DNA of 64,000 nt from Candidatus Blochmannia sp. SNP (lineage in GTDB: Bacteria; Pseudomonadota; Gammaproteobacteria; Enterobacterales; Enterobacteriaceae). The notes beneath the pieces were generated by a model. That model was not told where the DNA came from. It worked only from the letters and a program-made list of their open reading frames with translations, and ran no database searches. Within the stretch, counting starts at the first letter, position 1. Every line of letters begins with the position of its first letter. Shown one piece after another: positions 1 to 11,899 of the stretch. A program made the position numbers and the translations under genes. Location: NCBI RefSeq assembly GCF_036549215.1, contig NZ_CP144371.1:1-64000 (forward strand). The letters are read 5' to 3'.

Positions 1-370
1 CTAAACGCCTCCACTGAAAATCAATTCAATCACACTATGCACCTGATATGCGGTCAAAACTGTACTTTTCAACCTTAAAATAAGTTTGTTTTCAAAACTT
101 TTCAAAAACATCATACAAATTCTAATTTAATTATTATTTTATACACATATTACTAATAAAACTATAAAAAATACCTCTCCTAATAATAGAGTATGAACTG
201 TTATGTAATATTTAATTTTCATCATTATTTCTATAAAATTTCGTGTTTTTACACTAATTGCATTATAAATTTATTAAATATTTGTTATTGAACACATCAA
301 TTGAATGTATACAAATATAAATATATTAAAAATTTTTTAATAACGATTAAATATCATTTATACATAAAAT
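1..370. other. Spacer downstream of thrC, possibly holding a gene end
   Basis: This lies downstream of the thrC stop codon. The first 78 bases are richer in G+C than the rest and are open in plus frame 1 up to a TAA at 76-78 (last residues CGQNCTFQP). They could be the 3' end of a plus-strand gene that starts outside the window. The minus strand is also open here and ends in a TAG at 1-3, so the coding strand cannot be decided, and I recognise neither peptide. Bases 79-370 are A/T-rich with no feature that I can support. Confidence 0.25.
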
Positions 371-1672
371 TTAAGATACTATTTTTAAAATTAAATTACG
401 TAATGAAGAAAAACATTTAGATGTTTTATATGATAAAATAGGTAATTTCATACGTTTTTTTAAAGTATCCGGTAATACTACTCGTATCTTTTTTTTAAAA
501 AAACACTCTACTAGTTCTTTAAATTTAACAGGATGAGCGGTACCAAGGCACATTCCAAATTCATCAGAATCCAATTGATCAGATAACAATCGATACGCTA
601 CAGCAGTATGAGGTTCAGAAAGATATCCTAAATTTGAAATTTCTTGAACTGTTTTTTCGGTAAGTATATCATTGACACAACCATATTTTAATTCTTTAAT
701 AGATCTATTTTCTCGATGAAACAATTCTTCTATTCTAGGCCAATTATTTGGGCAACTTACATCCATTGCATTAGAAAACGTTGAAACAGTAGGATGAGGT
801 TTCCAATAACCATTTCGTAAGAATCTAGGTACAGTATTATTAATATTAGTAGCAGCAATAAACTTTCTCACTGGCAACCCACAAGATTGGGCTAATAATC
901 CTGCAGTTAAATTCCCAAAGTTTCCGCTGGGAACTGCAATAACTAATTTATTACGCATCTGATGTGGTAGTTGTGATACTCCTTCAAAATAATAACAAAC
1001 TTGCGCTAATATACGACTAATATTAATAGAATTGGCAGAATTTAAATCTAAAACCTGTCGTAATACACCATCTTCAAAAGCTTTTTTCACTAAAAATTGA
1101 CATGAGTCAAAATCTCCATCTACTGATATAGTAGAAATATTACCTCCTAAAGTACAAAATAATTTTTCTTGCAATCCGCTAATTTTCCCTTTAGGATATA
1201 AAATAATAACGTGTATGTTGCTAAAATCAACAAAAGCATGGGCTACAGCTGCTCCTGTATCACCAGATGTAGCTGTAAGAATAACCATAGGCTTATCAGA
1301 TTGATAATTAACTTTATTTAACATTTGTGCCATCAATCGGCTTCCAAAATCTTTAAAAGCTAAAGTTGGTCCATGGAAAAGTTCTAAAATAGCAATATTG
1401 TTTTTTATAAATACTAATGGTACTGGAAAATTAAAAGCATTCTGAACACAACTTAATATACTATTTTTTGATAACTCAGAGCCAATATATGTAGATAAAA
1501 TATGCGCACTACGTTCTATAAAATTCATTTCTAACATAGAATTAATTTCAAGTACGGAGAACTTTGGAAGATCTGCCGGAAAAAATAACCCTTGATCCTT
1601 CCCTAGTCCTTGTATAAGAGCTTGACAAAACGTCACTTGTTCATCATGTTGTTTAATGTTATATAATTTCAT
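371..1672 (-). CDS. thrC: Threonine synthase
   Basis: A PLP enzyme that converts O-phosphohomoserine to L-threonine, the last step of the threonine pathway, in the cytosol. The 433 residues match the family length (E. coli 428). The PLP lysine lies in HGPTLAFKDFG (Lys107), and the phosphate-binding loop TATSGDTGAAVAH lies near residues 132-145. The ATG follows the thrB stop after three bases, so thrA-thrB-thrC is one operon read on the minus strand. No lesion is seen. A complete thr operon in a reduced genome fits supply of an essential amino acid to the host. Confidence 0.97.
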   Translation of the reverse strand: MKLYNIKQHDEQVTFCQALIQGLGKDQGLFFPADLPKFSVLEINSMLEMNFIERSAHILSTYIGSELSKNSILSCVQNAFNFPVPLVFIKNNIAILELFHGPTLAFKDFGSRLMAQMLNKVNYQSDKPMVILTATSGDTGAAVAHAFVDFSNIHVIILYPKGKISGLQEKLFCTLGGNISTISVDGDFDSCQFLVKKAFEDGVLRQVLDLNSANSINISRILAQVCYYFEGVSQLPHQMRNKLVIAVPSGNFGNLTAGLLAQSCGLPVRKFIAATNINNTVPRFLRNGYWKPHPTVSTFSNAMDVSCPNNWPRIEELFHRENRSIKELKYGCVNDILTEKTVQEISNLGYLSEPHTAVAYRLLSDQLDSDEFGMCLGTAHPVKFKELVECFFKKKIRVVLPDTLKKRMKLPILSYKTSKCFSSLRNLILKIVS

Positions 1673-1675
1673 TAA

Positions 1676-2611
1676 CTATTCTACCATAATACGTGCTCCG
1701 CGCTGATCGAGGGAACAAATTCGAATAAAACCTGAATCATTTTGCAAATAAAAACGTGATAACCAATCAGAAATATCTTCTATTACATCATAAGTATTAC
1801 ATAATACAAAAATTGTTGGTCCAGACCCTGAAATACCACAAGATACAGCACCTTTTTTCATAATATTATGACGTATATAAGATAACTTTACTGGAAATAA
1901 TCTCGAGCGATAAGGTTCTGCAATGATATCTTTCATGCATTCAATTGCTAAAGATTCTTGTTGAGTATGACAAGCATGAATGAATCCGGATAAATACTGG
2001 CTGTGATTAACGCAATCCTCGCGGTCATATTGATTTGGTAATATTGATCGCGACATCGCAGTGGATATTTTCACGCCCGGATATGCTAAAACCCATACCC
2101 AATTATTAAAATTAGGAATTACTTGGTTAACAATATTACAATTTTTTAAAATTAAACGCATACCTCCCAAAAAACAAGGCGATACATTATCAAAATGGAT
2201 TGATCCAGAAATTTTTCCTTCCATTTCCCCCATTAATGCAAGCAATTGATCTTGATTAAGTGGAGATCCATAATGATAATTCATTGCTACTAATACAGCT
2301 ACTATAGAACAAGCGCTAGAACCCAAACCAGAAGAAACCGGAATGTTTTTTTCTAACTTAATACTTAAAGGATACGTTTGCCCTAAAGTTTTACAAAACT
2401 TTTCCCAACACTGAAACACAATGTTTTCTTCTAATCGTGTTGGTAATTGATTATGAAAACATCCTATATTTTTTAAACTAAATATATTAGAATCTTCAAT
2501 ACTTACACAATCTCCCAGTAAACTACCATTTATCGGAGTAATTGCCATACCTAATGTATCGAATCCTACCCCAATATTACCAATAGATGCTGGAGCATAA
2601 ACTCTGACCAT
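1676..2611 (-). CDS. thrB: Homoserine kinase
   Basis: Phosphorylates L-homoserine with ATP to give O-phosphohomoserine. It belongs to the GHMP kinase family. The N-terminus ([17 protein letters not shown]) is typical, the ATP-binding GHMP motif [11 protein letters not shown] is at residues 91-101, and a C-terminal GISGSGPT loop is present. Its 311 residues compare with 310 in E. coli. It sits 21 bp after thrA and 3 bp before thrC, so the three genes are probably cotranscribed and translationally coupled. Confidence 0.97.
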   Translation of the reverse strand: MVRVYAPASIGNIGVGFDTLGMAITPINGSLLGDCVSIEDSNIFSLKNIGCFHNQLPTRLEENIVFQCWEKFCKTLGQTYPLSIKLEKNIPVSSGLGSSACSIVAVLVAMNYHYGSPLNQDQLLALMGEMEGKISGSIHFDNVSPCFLGGMRLILKNCNIVNQVIPNFNNWVWVLAYPGVKISTAMSRSILPNQYDREDCVNHSQYLSGFIHACHTQQESLAIECMKDIIAEPYRSRLFPVKLSYIRHNIMKKGAVSCGISGSGPTIFVLCNTYDVIEDISDWLSRFYLQNDSGFIRICSLDQRGARIMVE

Positions 2612-2632
2612 ATCTACATATCCTTACTATTT

Positions 2633-5080
2633 TTATGATAAAGTACGTAATAAATCTGCAAATACTCCTGCTGCTGTAACATCATTTCCTGCGCCATAAC
2701 CACGTAATACTAATGGTAACGGCTGATAATACCGTGTAAAGAATGCAAGAGCGTTCTCTCCATCTTTTACTTTAAACAATGGATGATCATTATCTATAGA
2801 TTCAACTTGTACACGACATTGTCCTTTTTGTATATTTCCAATGTAACGCAAGACATGTCCTGATTCATATGCTTTCTTAACTTTACTCAAAATAATGTCA
2901 TCTAACAAATATAACTTTTCAAAAAAACTATCCGTATTACATTCACTCATGAAATTATGAGGTATTACTGGATCGATTTGAATATCCTCTAATTCCAATT
3001 CATATCCAACTTCTCGTGCTAAAATCAATAATTTCCTAGCGACATCTATACCAGAAAGATCATCTCTAGGATCTGGTTCAGTGTAGCCTTTCTTCTTAGC
3101 TAATAAAGTTGCAGCAGATAATGATAATCCCTCATCTAATTTTCCAAAAATAAAAGATAAAGATCCGGATAGAATACCTGAAAAACTTATTAATTCATCC
3201 CCAGCATTCAACAATTTTTGCAAATTTTCTATAACTGGCAATCCAGCCCCTACATTAGTATCATACAAAAATTTTCTTCGTGATGTTATCACAGCTTCTC
3301 TCAGCGTCCGATAACGTTTCATAGACCCTGTATTAGCTTTTTTATTTGGAGCAATTACATGACAACCATTTAATAAAAAATTTATATAATAATCAGCAAC
3401 ATCAATACTACTAGTACAATCAACAATAACTGGATTTAAAAAATGATTTTCTTTTACAGCATCTATTAATTTCTTCAAATCACAAGATTCATGTGATTTT
3501 TTAAGTGATGATTTCCAATCATTTAAATCAATTCCATTTATATTGATATACATCACTCGTGAATTAGTAATTCCACATACTCGTAAATCAATGTGTTTAT
3601 TTTTTAACCAATATTTCTGACGTCTAATTTGTTCGATTAAAGCAGTACCAACACCTCCAGATCCAATAATAAATACTTCTATTAGCTGATCAACACTGAA
3701 TAACATTTGATGAGCCACTCTAATTCCAATAGCAGTAACATTATTTTTCACAACTACCGAAATAGAACGCTCTGAAGATCCTTGAGCAATCGCAATAATA
3801 TTAATATTAGCCCGAGCTAGCGCACCAAATAATTTGTTAGATAAGCCGAGTTGAGTACGCATACCATCGCCAACAACTGAAATAATTGCAAGATCTTGTA
3901 TCACATCTATTGGCTCCAAAAGGCCATTTTTTAACTCTAAATTAAACTCGTCATTCAATGACGTACAAGCTTTTGATAATTCTTGATAAGGCACACAAAA
4001 ACTTATACTATACTCGGAAGATGATTGAGTAATTAATACTACTGAGCATATAGCCTTAGACATTGCTGAAAATACGCGAGCAGCCATACCAATCATACCT
4101 TTCATTCCTGGCCCAGAAATATTTAACATTACCATATTATTCAGATATGTGATCCCTTTAACTATATTAGTTGAATCGTTATTAATTGGCCCAATTAATG
4201 TTCCAGGAGCATTAGGTTTAAAAACATTTTTTATTAAACAAGGTATATGGAATTGAGCAATTGGAACGATAGTGCGTGGATGTAAAATTTTAGCTCCAAA
4301 ATAAGAAAGCTCCATGGCCTCTTGATAAGATAACGAATGTAATAATTTTGCATTAGGTACTTGATGCGGATCACATGTATAAATACCATCTACATCTGTC
4401 CAAATTTCACAACGATTAGCTCCTAAGCAAGCCGCCAAAATTGCAGCTGAATAATCGGAACCATTTCGACCTAAGGCAACTAATTCTCCTTGTTCATTGC
4501 CTGCAGTAAATCCAGCCATTAATATAATATTTGAATGAGAAATAGGTATATTTTGAATACGTCGCGCAGATTCTTCAATATTTACCATAGAAGCAAGATA
4601 TCCTCCTCCTTGTGCCACAAGATTATCTACTGGATTAATAATAGTTATTTGAAGATTTCTTGCGATTAATAGACCTTCCATTAAAATAATAGATAATTTT
4701 TCCCCTAAACAAATAATGTTAGCATTGACACTGTCTGGACAAAATTTTAATAATGAAATTCCATGGAGTAAATTTTTTAAATGAATGAACTCTTTTTCTA
4801 AAATAGAATGCAAAGCTATATGATTAAACCCCGGTTGAATCTGAGCTATATCTTTTAATAAAGTATTAAACATAATTTCTATATTATGGATATGTTCTAA
4901 AATTGAATTACCATTCAATGTGTGATCGATGATGGATACTAGATGATTAGTAATCATTGCAGGTGCTGATAACACTGCTGCTATTTGTTCTTTTTGAGCA
5001 TTTTTTTCAATAATATTGGCGACATGAATAAACTGATTTGCATTAGAAAGTGAAGTTCCACCAAATTTCAATACTCGCAT
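2633..5080 (-). CDS. thrA: Bifunctional aspartokinase I / homoserine dehydrogenase I
   Basis: Catalyses the first and third steps of the aspartate-to-threonine pathway. The aspartokinase domain starts with KFGGTS (5-10) and has NGSDYSAA at 206-213. Two ACT-type regulatory segments follow, with SSSEYSISF near 353 and GSSERSISV near 434. The homoserine dehydrogenase domain begins at the NAD-binding loop GSGGVG (473-478). Length is 815 residues (E. coli 820) and both halves look complete. The ATG has a good Shine-Dalgarno (AGGAG, 7 bases upstream). It is first in thrABC. No Thr/Ile-rich leader peptide or attenuator is visible upstream, so the E. coli-type control seems lost. Threonine feedback through the ACT segments may remain. 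Confidence 0.97.
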   Translation of the reverse strand: MRVLKFGGTSLSNANQFIHVANIIEKNAQKEQIAAVLSAPAMITNHLVSIIDHTLNGNSILEHIHNIEIMFNTLLKDIAQIQPGFNHIALHSILEKEFIHLKNLLHGISLLKFCPDSVNANIICLGEKLSIILMEGLLIARNLQITIINPVDNLVAQGGGYLASMVNIEESARRIQNIPISHSNIILMAGFTAGNEQGELVALGRNGSDYSAAILAACLGANRCEIWTDVDGIYTCDPHQVPNAKLLHSLSYQEAMELSYFGAKILHPRTIVPIAQFHIPCLIKNVFKPNAPGTLIGPINNDSTNIVKGITYLNNMVMLNISGPGMKGMIGMAARVFSAMSKAICSVVLITQSSSEYSISFCVPYQELSKACTSLNDEFNLELKNGLLEPIDVIQDLAIISVVGDGMRTQLGLSNKLFGALARANINIIAIAQGSSERSISVVVKNNVTAIGIRVAHQMLFSVDQLIEVFIIGSGGVGTALIEQIRRQKYWLKNKHIDLRVCGITNSRVMYININGIDLNDWKSSLKKSHESCDLKKLIDAVKENHFLNPVIVDCTSSIDVADYYINFLLNGCHVIAPNKKANTGSMKRYRTLREAVITSRRKFLYDTNVGAGLPVIENLQKLLNAGDELISFSGILSGSLSFIFGKLDEGLSLSAATLLAKKKGYTEPDPRDDLSGIDVARKLLILAREVGYELELEDIQIDPVIPHNFMSECNTDSFFEKLYLLDDIILSKVKKAYESGHVLRYIGNIQKGQCRVQVESIDNDHPLFKVKDGENALAFFTRYYQPLPLVLRGYGAGNDVTAAGVFADLLRTLS

Positions 5081-6071
<991 letters not shown>

Positions 6072-6500
6072 TTAAATATTAAATTTAATACAACTAATTT
6101 GTCGCCATAAGTCACGTTTAGCTTTAATATTACATTTTAATATTGATAATGATGGAGTATTCAAACACATGCCATGAAAATTTTTTGATACTTCAGTGCC
6201 AATCCACCAACAGTGACAAGAAAATCCTGATGGAATAATTAAGTGGTTAATTTGACTATTAGTTAATGCGCATACTTCTCTAGAGCTCAGCTGAATAGCG
6301 CGTATAACATCCTTAATAAAAGGGTCATTTAAAGATATTGGAAAATCTGACGATATTAATAATAAACGAAGACATACCCATAATTTAATCTGATTATTAT
6401 TATTTAAAACTATGGGATATCGTAATTTCCACGGTACAATACCTAATTTCCATAGAACAGAATTATTTTTTTTTTGTTTATCTTTGTTATTAAGACACAT
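6072..6500 (-). CDS. holD: DNA polymerase III psi subunit
   Basis: Psi binds chi (HolC) and links the clamp-loader complex to single-strand DNA-binding protein. The protein is divergent, but the family pattern is clear along its length: WKLGIVPWKLRYPIVL near residues 17-32 matches the conserved 'LGI..W.LR.P..L' block of E. coli HolD; DPFIKDVIRAIQLS, LIIPSGFSCHCWWIGTE and the end block LWRQIS also match. Length is 142 residues (E. coli 137). The N-terminal 11 residues, rich in Lys and Asn, are not conserved. They contain an in-frame run of ten A (6466-6475), a slippage-prone tract. E. coli neighbours such as rimI are absent. The assignment rests on motif alignment by eye. Confidence 0.85.
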   Translation of the reverse strand: MCLNNKDKQKKNNSVLWKLGIVPWKLRYPIVLNNNNQIKLWVCLRLLLISSDFPISLNDPFIKDVIRAIQLSSREVCALTNSQINHLIIPSGFSCHCWWIGTEVSKNFHGMCLNTPSLSILKCNIKAKRDLWRQISCIKFNI

Positions 6501-6601
6501 ACTTACTCATATTCAATGTATATAGCATTACATATAACCAATATAAATAATTAATACTAAACAGTAATGATATGTTTAACTAATTTAATTTTTATATAAT
6601 C

Positions 6602-8350
6602 TTATCGGATATATATATTTTCAGAAAAATTTTTTTTATTATGATACGTACTACTACGTAAAGACGTGCTGCCTAATAATTTCATATTTATTGGTTTATT
6701 TAAAATTCGTGCATGAGACAACTGAGTTAATATTTTATTATTAGATAGTCCTTTATTTAGTTCAATAATAGAATGAAAAGAAAATAATCTAATATTACCT
6801 ATTCCATAACAACGAATATTATCAATTTTATTTGAAAGCATCCCAATAATATGACGGATTTTAACTCCATCGTTACGTCCTACTGATATATGATAAATAT
6901 CCATATTGTCAGAAGAAATTTTCTTAAATTTACACCTAACTTTCAAAGTTCTATTATCAATGCGACAGTTATTTTTATAATTATTTTTCATACGTATTTT
7001 ATAATCTGATTTATTTTTAATAACTGGATCTGGAGGCAATACTAATGGACGATTTCCTTGTGCTATTTTTAATAAAACGGCTGCTAAATTTTCTATTGTC
7101 AAACCTTTTTTAGGTTTTATTTGCGGTAATAATGATCGATATATATCTAAATCATTATTAGTATTTAATTGACATTCTATTTTATTGGCAAATTTAGCCA
7201 AACGGCAAGCAAGTAAAGTTTTAACAGTAGGATGTCTAACTTCTGTAATATTTAAATTTATTTTACGTTCAATATTACGTAATATACGAAATTCTTTATA
7301 TTCTACAAATAATAAAGATTTTCCGACGCGTCCTGCTCTACCAGTTCTTCCTATACGATGTATATAGGCATCAGAATTTATTGGTATATCATAATTTATT
7401 ACTAAACTAATACGATGAACATCTAATCCACGAGCAGCAACATCAGTAGCTATAAGAATTTGTAAACTTCCATGTCTTAATCGATTTAGCGTTTGATGCC
7501 GTATTGCTTGATTCATATCTCCGTTTAAAGCCGCACTGTTATAACCAAATTTCTCTAATATGTTAGAGATTTCCAACGTTGCACATTTAGTACGAACAAA
7601 AACAATGGCTGCTTCAAAATCTTCTGTTTCTAAAAACCGCATTAATGCTTCATGTTTAGCTATTCCGCGCACTAACCAATAACTTTGTTTAATATCAGCA
7701 CACATATTCGTATCAGTATGGATATACACTTCTTTTGGATTATTCATAAATCTATAACTTATGCGGCGAATACCCATAGGTAAAGTAGCAGAAAATAATG
7801 CTGTTTGGTGTTTAATTGGAATATTTTTAATGATATGTTCAATGTCTTCAATAAATCCCATACGTAACATCTCATCAGCTTCATCTATCACTAAAGTTTT
7901 TAATTTAGATAAATCAGCAGTACCACGATTTAAATGATCTATTAATCTACCTGGAGTGCTGACAATAATATGAGGCCTCTTATTTAAAGCACTCAATTGA
8001 ATGTCATAGCTTTGTCCTCCACATAAAGTCACAATATTTATTTTATTCATATATCTTGTAAAATCAGAACATACTCTTCCAATTTGGATCGCTAATTCTC
8101 GAGTAGGTGTCACAATTAAGCCTTGAGAAAAAGAATCATTAATATCGACATTATGCAGTAGGGGTAATACAAATGCCGCAGTTTTTCCACTACCTGTATG
8201 CGCCATTCCCAACACATCATATCCGGCCAACAAATATGGAATACACTGAGTTTGGATAGGTAAAGGTTTTTCATATCCGATATCATGTAAGACATTAATT
8301 ATATGATGATTTAACCCTAAATCCATAAAAGAATCTGCGGTTTTTGACAT
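6602..8350 (-). CDS. deaD: ATP-dependent DEAD-box RNA helicase DeaD/CsdA
   Basis: Unwinds RNA during ribosome assembly and mRNA decay, especially in the cold. Motifs in order: Q motif (GYEKPLPIQTQ, 25-34), Walker A AHTGSGKT (50-57), PTRELA (82-87), DEAD (156-159), SAT (187-189), and motif VI HRIGRTGRAGR (331-341). A C-terminal RNA-binding domain of the DbpA type follows (ISVGRNDGVKIRHIIG, then GNIRLFSFHSIIEL). Length is 582 residues (E. coli 629); the shortening is at the basic tail. In E. coli, nlpI lies between pnp and deaD. Here the corresponding 666-bp spacer is empty. Confidence 0.96.
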   Translation of the reverse strand: MSKTADSFMDLGLNHHIINVLHDIGYEKPLPIQTQCIPYLLAGYDVLGMAHTGSGKTAAFVLPLLHNVDINDSFSQGLIVTPTRELAIQIGRVCSDFTRYMNKINIVTLCGGQSYDIQLSALNKRPHIIVSTPGRLIDHLNRGTADLSKLKTLVIDEADEMLRMGFIEDIEHIIKNIPIKHQTALFSATLPMGIRRISYRFMNNPKEVYIHTDTNMCADIKQSYWLVRGIAKHEALMRFLETEDFEAAIVFVRTKCATLEISNILEKFGYNSAALNGDMNQAIRHQTLNRLRHGSLQILIATDVAARGLDVHRISLVINYDIPINSDAYIHRIGRTGRAGRVGKSLLFVEYKEFRILRNIERKINLNITEVRHPTVKTLLACRLAKFANKIECQLNTNNDLDIYRSLLPQIKPKKGLTIENLAAVLLKIAQGNRPLVLPPDPVIKNKSDYKIRMKNNYKNNCRIDNRTLKVRCKFKKISSDNMDIYHISVGRNDGVKIRHIIGMLSNKIDNIRCYGIGNIRLFSFHSIIELNKGLSNNKILTQLSHARILNKPINMKLLGSTSLRSSTYHNKKNFSENIYIR

Positions 8351-9016
8351 CTGTAATTACTCCATATTTAATAAACCAATTAACTATATAAGTGTAATAG
8401 AAAAATTTTTATAAAAACAATATTCCATAATGTAGAAATACGTGTGTATATGTATTAAGATTATTCAAAGAATAATACTACTGTTTTATATATATGAATT
8501 TCAGCAGTTTATGATTAAAAATTGTATAATATTTGTGAAAACTACATTAAAAACATAAATATTGTCTTTACGAAAAACAAGAATATTGATTCTCAAAATG
8601 CTACTAAAGGATCACCCGCATACAATAATAATTTGTATACTGTTTGTTGTATAATAACATGCACAACAAATAAGATTCCAATTTTTATTTACTTCCTGAA
8701 TATCTATACTTATTTTGTAATGCACAAATATGCCATTGCGTATCTATTCATTTGAATCTCTATTTATGAAATAATAATTATAAATTTATTCCTAAATTTC
8801 TTCCTACAAATATATTATTAAACTATGTATTTTCTATTTATATTAAATAATTTCAAATATAATTAAATTACTGTAAGTCGTAATATAATACGTTTCAGAT
8901 AGGTAATAAATAAATAAATAATTATCAATCTATATAAATAACTACAAACCATATATTATATGTATATGCACACATATAACAACCAAATAACTATTATCAT
9001 TATAGTATATAATATT
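8351..9016. other. Spacer between pnp and deaD at the expected position of nlpI
   Basis: A/T-rich DNA of 666 bp. E. coli carries nlpI here, but no lipoprotein signal or TPR-like frame can be read on the minus strand. A 77-codon plus-strand frame (8522-8755) begins with TTG, has no Shine-Dalgarno and resembles nothing I know. A hairpin with 8-bp arms (TTTGTTGT at 8643-8650, ACAACAAA at 8663-8670) lies in the deaD leader. The spacer probably holds a decayed nlpI and the deaD promoter. Confidence 0.5.
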
Positions 9017-11116
9017 TTATACGGCTGTTATTCCCTTCATACTCAAACGAATTCGTCCTTGACGGTCTATTTCTAATACTTTTACTAATACTTCTTGTCC
9101 TAATTTTAAATAATCAGTAACTTTATTTATTCTTCTTTCAGAAATCTGAGAAATATGTACTAATCCTTCTTTTCCAGATAAAATAGTTACGAATGCTCCA
9201 AATTCAACAATATGCGTAACTTTTCCAGTGTAAATAGCTCCTATCTCAACATTTGCAGTAATATCGTTAATTCTGCGAATAGCTTGTTTTGCTTTATCAT
9301 AATCTAAAGAAACTATTCTTATGGTACCATCGTCTTCGATATCAATAATAGTGTTAGTTTCTTCAGTCAATGAACGAATGACAGATCCTCCTTTTCCTAT
9401 AACATCTTTAATTTTACTTGGATTAATTTTAATACTGTATATTCTTGGTGCAAATATTGAAATTTCTTTCTTAGGAACCTTAATAATTTTATCCATCAAA
9501 TCTAATATTTGAAATCTAGCATGTTTTGATTTTTCTAATGCAATATTTATAATATCATAAGTAATTCCATCTGTTTTAATATCCATTTGCAGTGCCGTTA
9601 TACCTTGACGACTACCAGATATTTTAAAATCCATATCTCCAATATGATCCTCATCGCTTATAATATCAGATAATATCACAAAATCATTTCCTTCTTTAAT
9701 TAATCCCATAGCAACACCAGCAACTGATGCTTTAATTGGTACTCCGGCATCCATTAACGCCAAAGATGTTCCACAGATAGATGCCATGGAAGATGATCCA
9801 TTGGATTCAGTAATTTCTGATACTACACGTATTGTATAAGGAAATTCATTAGAATCAGGCATAACCGCCAACATTCCGCGCTTTGCTAATCGCCCGTGTC
9901 CAATCTCTCTTCTTTTTGGAGCACCCATAATGCCTATTTCCCCGACACAATATGGTGGAAAATTATAATGCAATAAAAATCTATCAATACGCGTTCCAAT
10001 TAGTCCATCAACATTCTGTGCATCACGTTCTGTACCAAGTGTGACAGTGACTAATGCCTGAGTGTCGCCTCGAGTGAATAATGCTGATCCATGAGTACGA
10101 GGTAATATACCTGTTTTTATATCTATTTCGCGAATTACATCTTTTGAACGTCCGTCAACACGTAATTTATTTGCTAGGATACGATAACGAATTGATTGTC
10201 TTTCTAAACAATTTAAAAGACACATGATTTCCTTTTCTTCGACAAGGCCATTACTATTATAGCTACTATTAAGCACAGTTTTTATTATGTCTTTCTTAAT
10301 GTTGTCAACTTGAGCATGACGTTCCTGTTTATCAAAAAAACAATATATATCTTTAGAACGAGACTCATATAATTCAGATAAATATGTTTTTAAAGGCATG
10401 TTAATTTCTTTTTCTTTCCAAAAACATTTAGATTTTCCAGATTTTTTGACTAATTTATTAATATTGCAAATTACTGTCTGTTGTTGTTCGTGTCCAAATG
10501 TAATAGCATCTAACATTTCTTTTTCGCTTAGCAAGCATGATTCTGATTCCACCATTAAAATATTAGATTCAGTTCCTGAAATAACCAAATTTAATTTACT
10601 ATTAGATAACTCCGTTCTTGTTGGGTTTAATACATATTTATTTTTAATGTAACCAACTCTAGCTGCTCCAATTGGTCCTGAAAACGGAATATCGGATAAA
10701 CTTAATGCAGCAGAAACTCCTATTATTGCCACGATATCCGGATCCACCTGAGGATTTACTGACATCACTGTAGCAACTACTTGTACATCATTAGTAAATC
10801 CTTTGGGAAATAATGGTCGAATAGGGCGATCAATTAAACGAGATATTAACGTTTCGTTTTCACTCGGACGACCTTCTCTACGAAAGAAACCTCCTGGAAA
10901 TTTTCCGGCAGCATACGTACGTTCTTGATAATTTACAACAAGAGGAAAAAAATCTTGTTCTAGTTTTGATTGATTAGAACTAACTACAGTAACAAGTACT
11001 GTAGTATCATTCATACTAACCATGACTGCAGCATTTGCCTGACGAGCTATAGTTCCAATGTCTAAAGTTATAATATGTTTCCCATATTTAAATTTATGAA
11101 TAATCGGATTTAACAA
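9017..11116 (-). CDS. pnp: Polyribonucleotide nucleotidyltransferase (PNPase)
   Basis: A phosphorolytic 3'-5' exoribonuclease and degradosome component. It has two RNase PH-like domains, the second with the active-site stretch [19 protein letters not shown], then a KH domain ([21 protein letters not shown]) and a C-terminal S1 domain ([18 protein letters not shown]). Its 699 residues compare with 711 in E. coli; the missing residues are from the tail after S1. The start [14 protein letters not shown] matches the family. It follows rpsO by 153 bp on the same strand, the classical rpsO-pnp pair. The long spacer probably carries its own leader. Confidence 0.97.
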   Translation of the reverse strand: MLNPIIHKFKYGKHIITLDIGTIARQANAAVMVSMNDTTVLVTVVSSNQSKLEQDFFPLVVNYQERTYAAGKFPGGFFRREGRPSENETLISRLIDRPIRPLFPKGFTNDVQVVATVMSVNPQVDPDIVAIIGVSAALSLSDIPFSGPIGAARVGYIKNKYVLNPTRTELSNSKLNLVISGTESNILMVESESCLLSEKEMLDAITFGHEQQQTVICNINKLVKKSGKSKCFWKEKEINMPLKTYLSELYESRSKDIYCFFDKQERHAQVDNIKKDIIKTVLNSSYNSNGLVEEKEIMCLLNCLERQSIRYRILANKLRVDGRSKDVIREIDIKTGILPRTHGSALFTRGDTQALVTVTLGTERDAQNVDGLIGTRIDRFLLHYNFPPYCVGEIGIMGAPKRREIGHGRLAKRGMLAVMPDSNEFPYTIRVVSEITESNGSSSMASICGTSLALMDAGVPIKASVAGVAMGLIKEGNDFVILSDIISDEDHIGDMDFKISGSRQGITALQMDIKTDGITYDIINIALEKSKHARFQILDLMDKIIKVPKKEISIFAPRIYSIKINPSKIKDVIGKGGSVIRSLTEETNTIIDIEDDGTIRIVSLDYDKAKQAIRRINDITANVEIGAIYTGKVTHIVEFGAFVTILSGKEGLVHISQISERRINKVTDYLKLGQEVLVKVLEIDRQGRIRLSMKGITAV

Positions 11117-11269
11117 AACAATATCCTTCTATATTTAAAATATAATTTTTATGTATCGAATTAATCATCTATGATTTATTAACAAATGCTTTTTTATTTT
11201 ACTTTTTAACTTTAAAATAGTAAGCCATAAACACATTGTGATTTTAATTGAATTAAAAATTCATCCTTC

Positions 11270-11539
11270 CTAATGACGTAATCCTAAATTTTTTATTAAA
11301 TTAGTATAACGTAATACTTGATTTTCTTTTAAATATTTTAATAATCTCCGTCGATGAGAAACCATTTTAAGTAATCCACGGCGACTATGGTGATCTTTTT
11401 TATGTTTTAAAAAATGATGCTTCAAATAATCAATACGTTCAGTTAATAAGGCAACTTGTACCTCAGTAGAACCGGTATCTTTAGGACCGTAACCAAACGT
11501 AGAAATTATTTCTGCTTTCCTTTTAGCATTCCAAGACAT
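11270..11539 (-). CDS. rpsO: 30S ribosomal protein S15
   Basis: A primary 16S rRNA-binding protein of the 30S platform. Its 89 residues equal the E. coli length. The conserved blocks [35 protein letters not shown] and the C-terminal [11 protein letters not shown] are intact. It lies between truB and pnp in the ancestral order. The Shine-Dalgarno (AAGGTATTTTGC before the ATG) is acceptable. Confidence 0.97.
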   Translation of the reverse strand: MSWNAKRKAEIISTFGYGPKDTGSTEVQVALLTERIDYLKHHFLKHKKDHHSRRGLLKMVSHRRRLLKYLKENQVLRYTNLIKNLGLRH

Positions 11540-11899
11540 GCAAAATACCTTTTATTTTAGAAACCTATGTTTAAAGATAAATTATATTTTAAACTGAAGT
11601 TAAATAAAACTTTAATTAATATCCAATGTTCTATTTTAACTATCATCCCATTATGTAAAAAATAAATAAATTAAATAATAGCGAAACATAGTTCTTGTAC
11701 CTCATACATGATTCTCACAGGTTTGAATTACCGTTCTAATTCACTTTTCTTTTAAAAAATGCATACAACACAATAAATAATACAGTAATATTTATACACG
11801 TACCATGTAATAGAATAAAATAATCAAAATATATTCTACTATTTTGTATTTTTAATTTAATTAGTAAGAATGTATGCGCTATAATTTCATTTATATTTA
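11540..11899. other. Spacer between truB and rpsO
   Basis: A gap of 360 bp. On the minus strand a TATAAT-like -10 (plus 11581-11586) lies 42 bases upstream of rpsO without a good -35, so an rpsO promoter here is plausible but weak. The centre (about 11690-11750) is less A/T-rich than its surroundings. It holds no open frame or RNA that I recognise. Confidence 0.4.

Noticed and set aside
8522-8755. 77-codon plus-strand frame in the pnp-deaD spacer
   Set aside because: TTG start without ribosome-binding site, no recognisable domain, and composition like the spacer itself.
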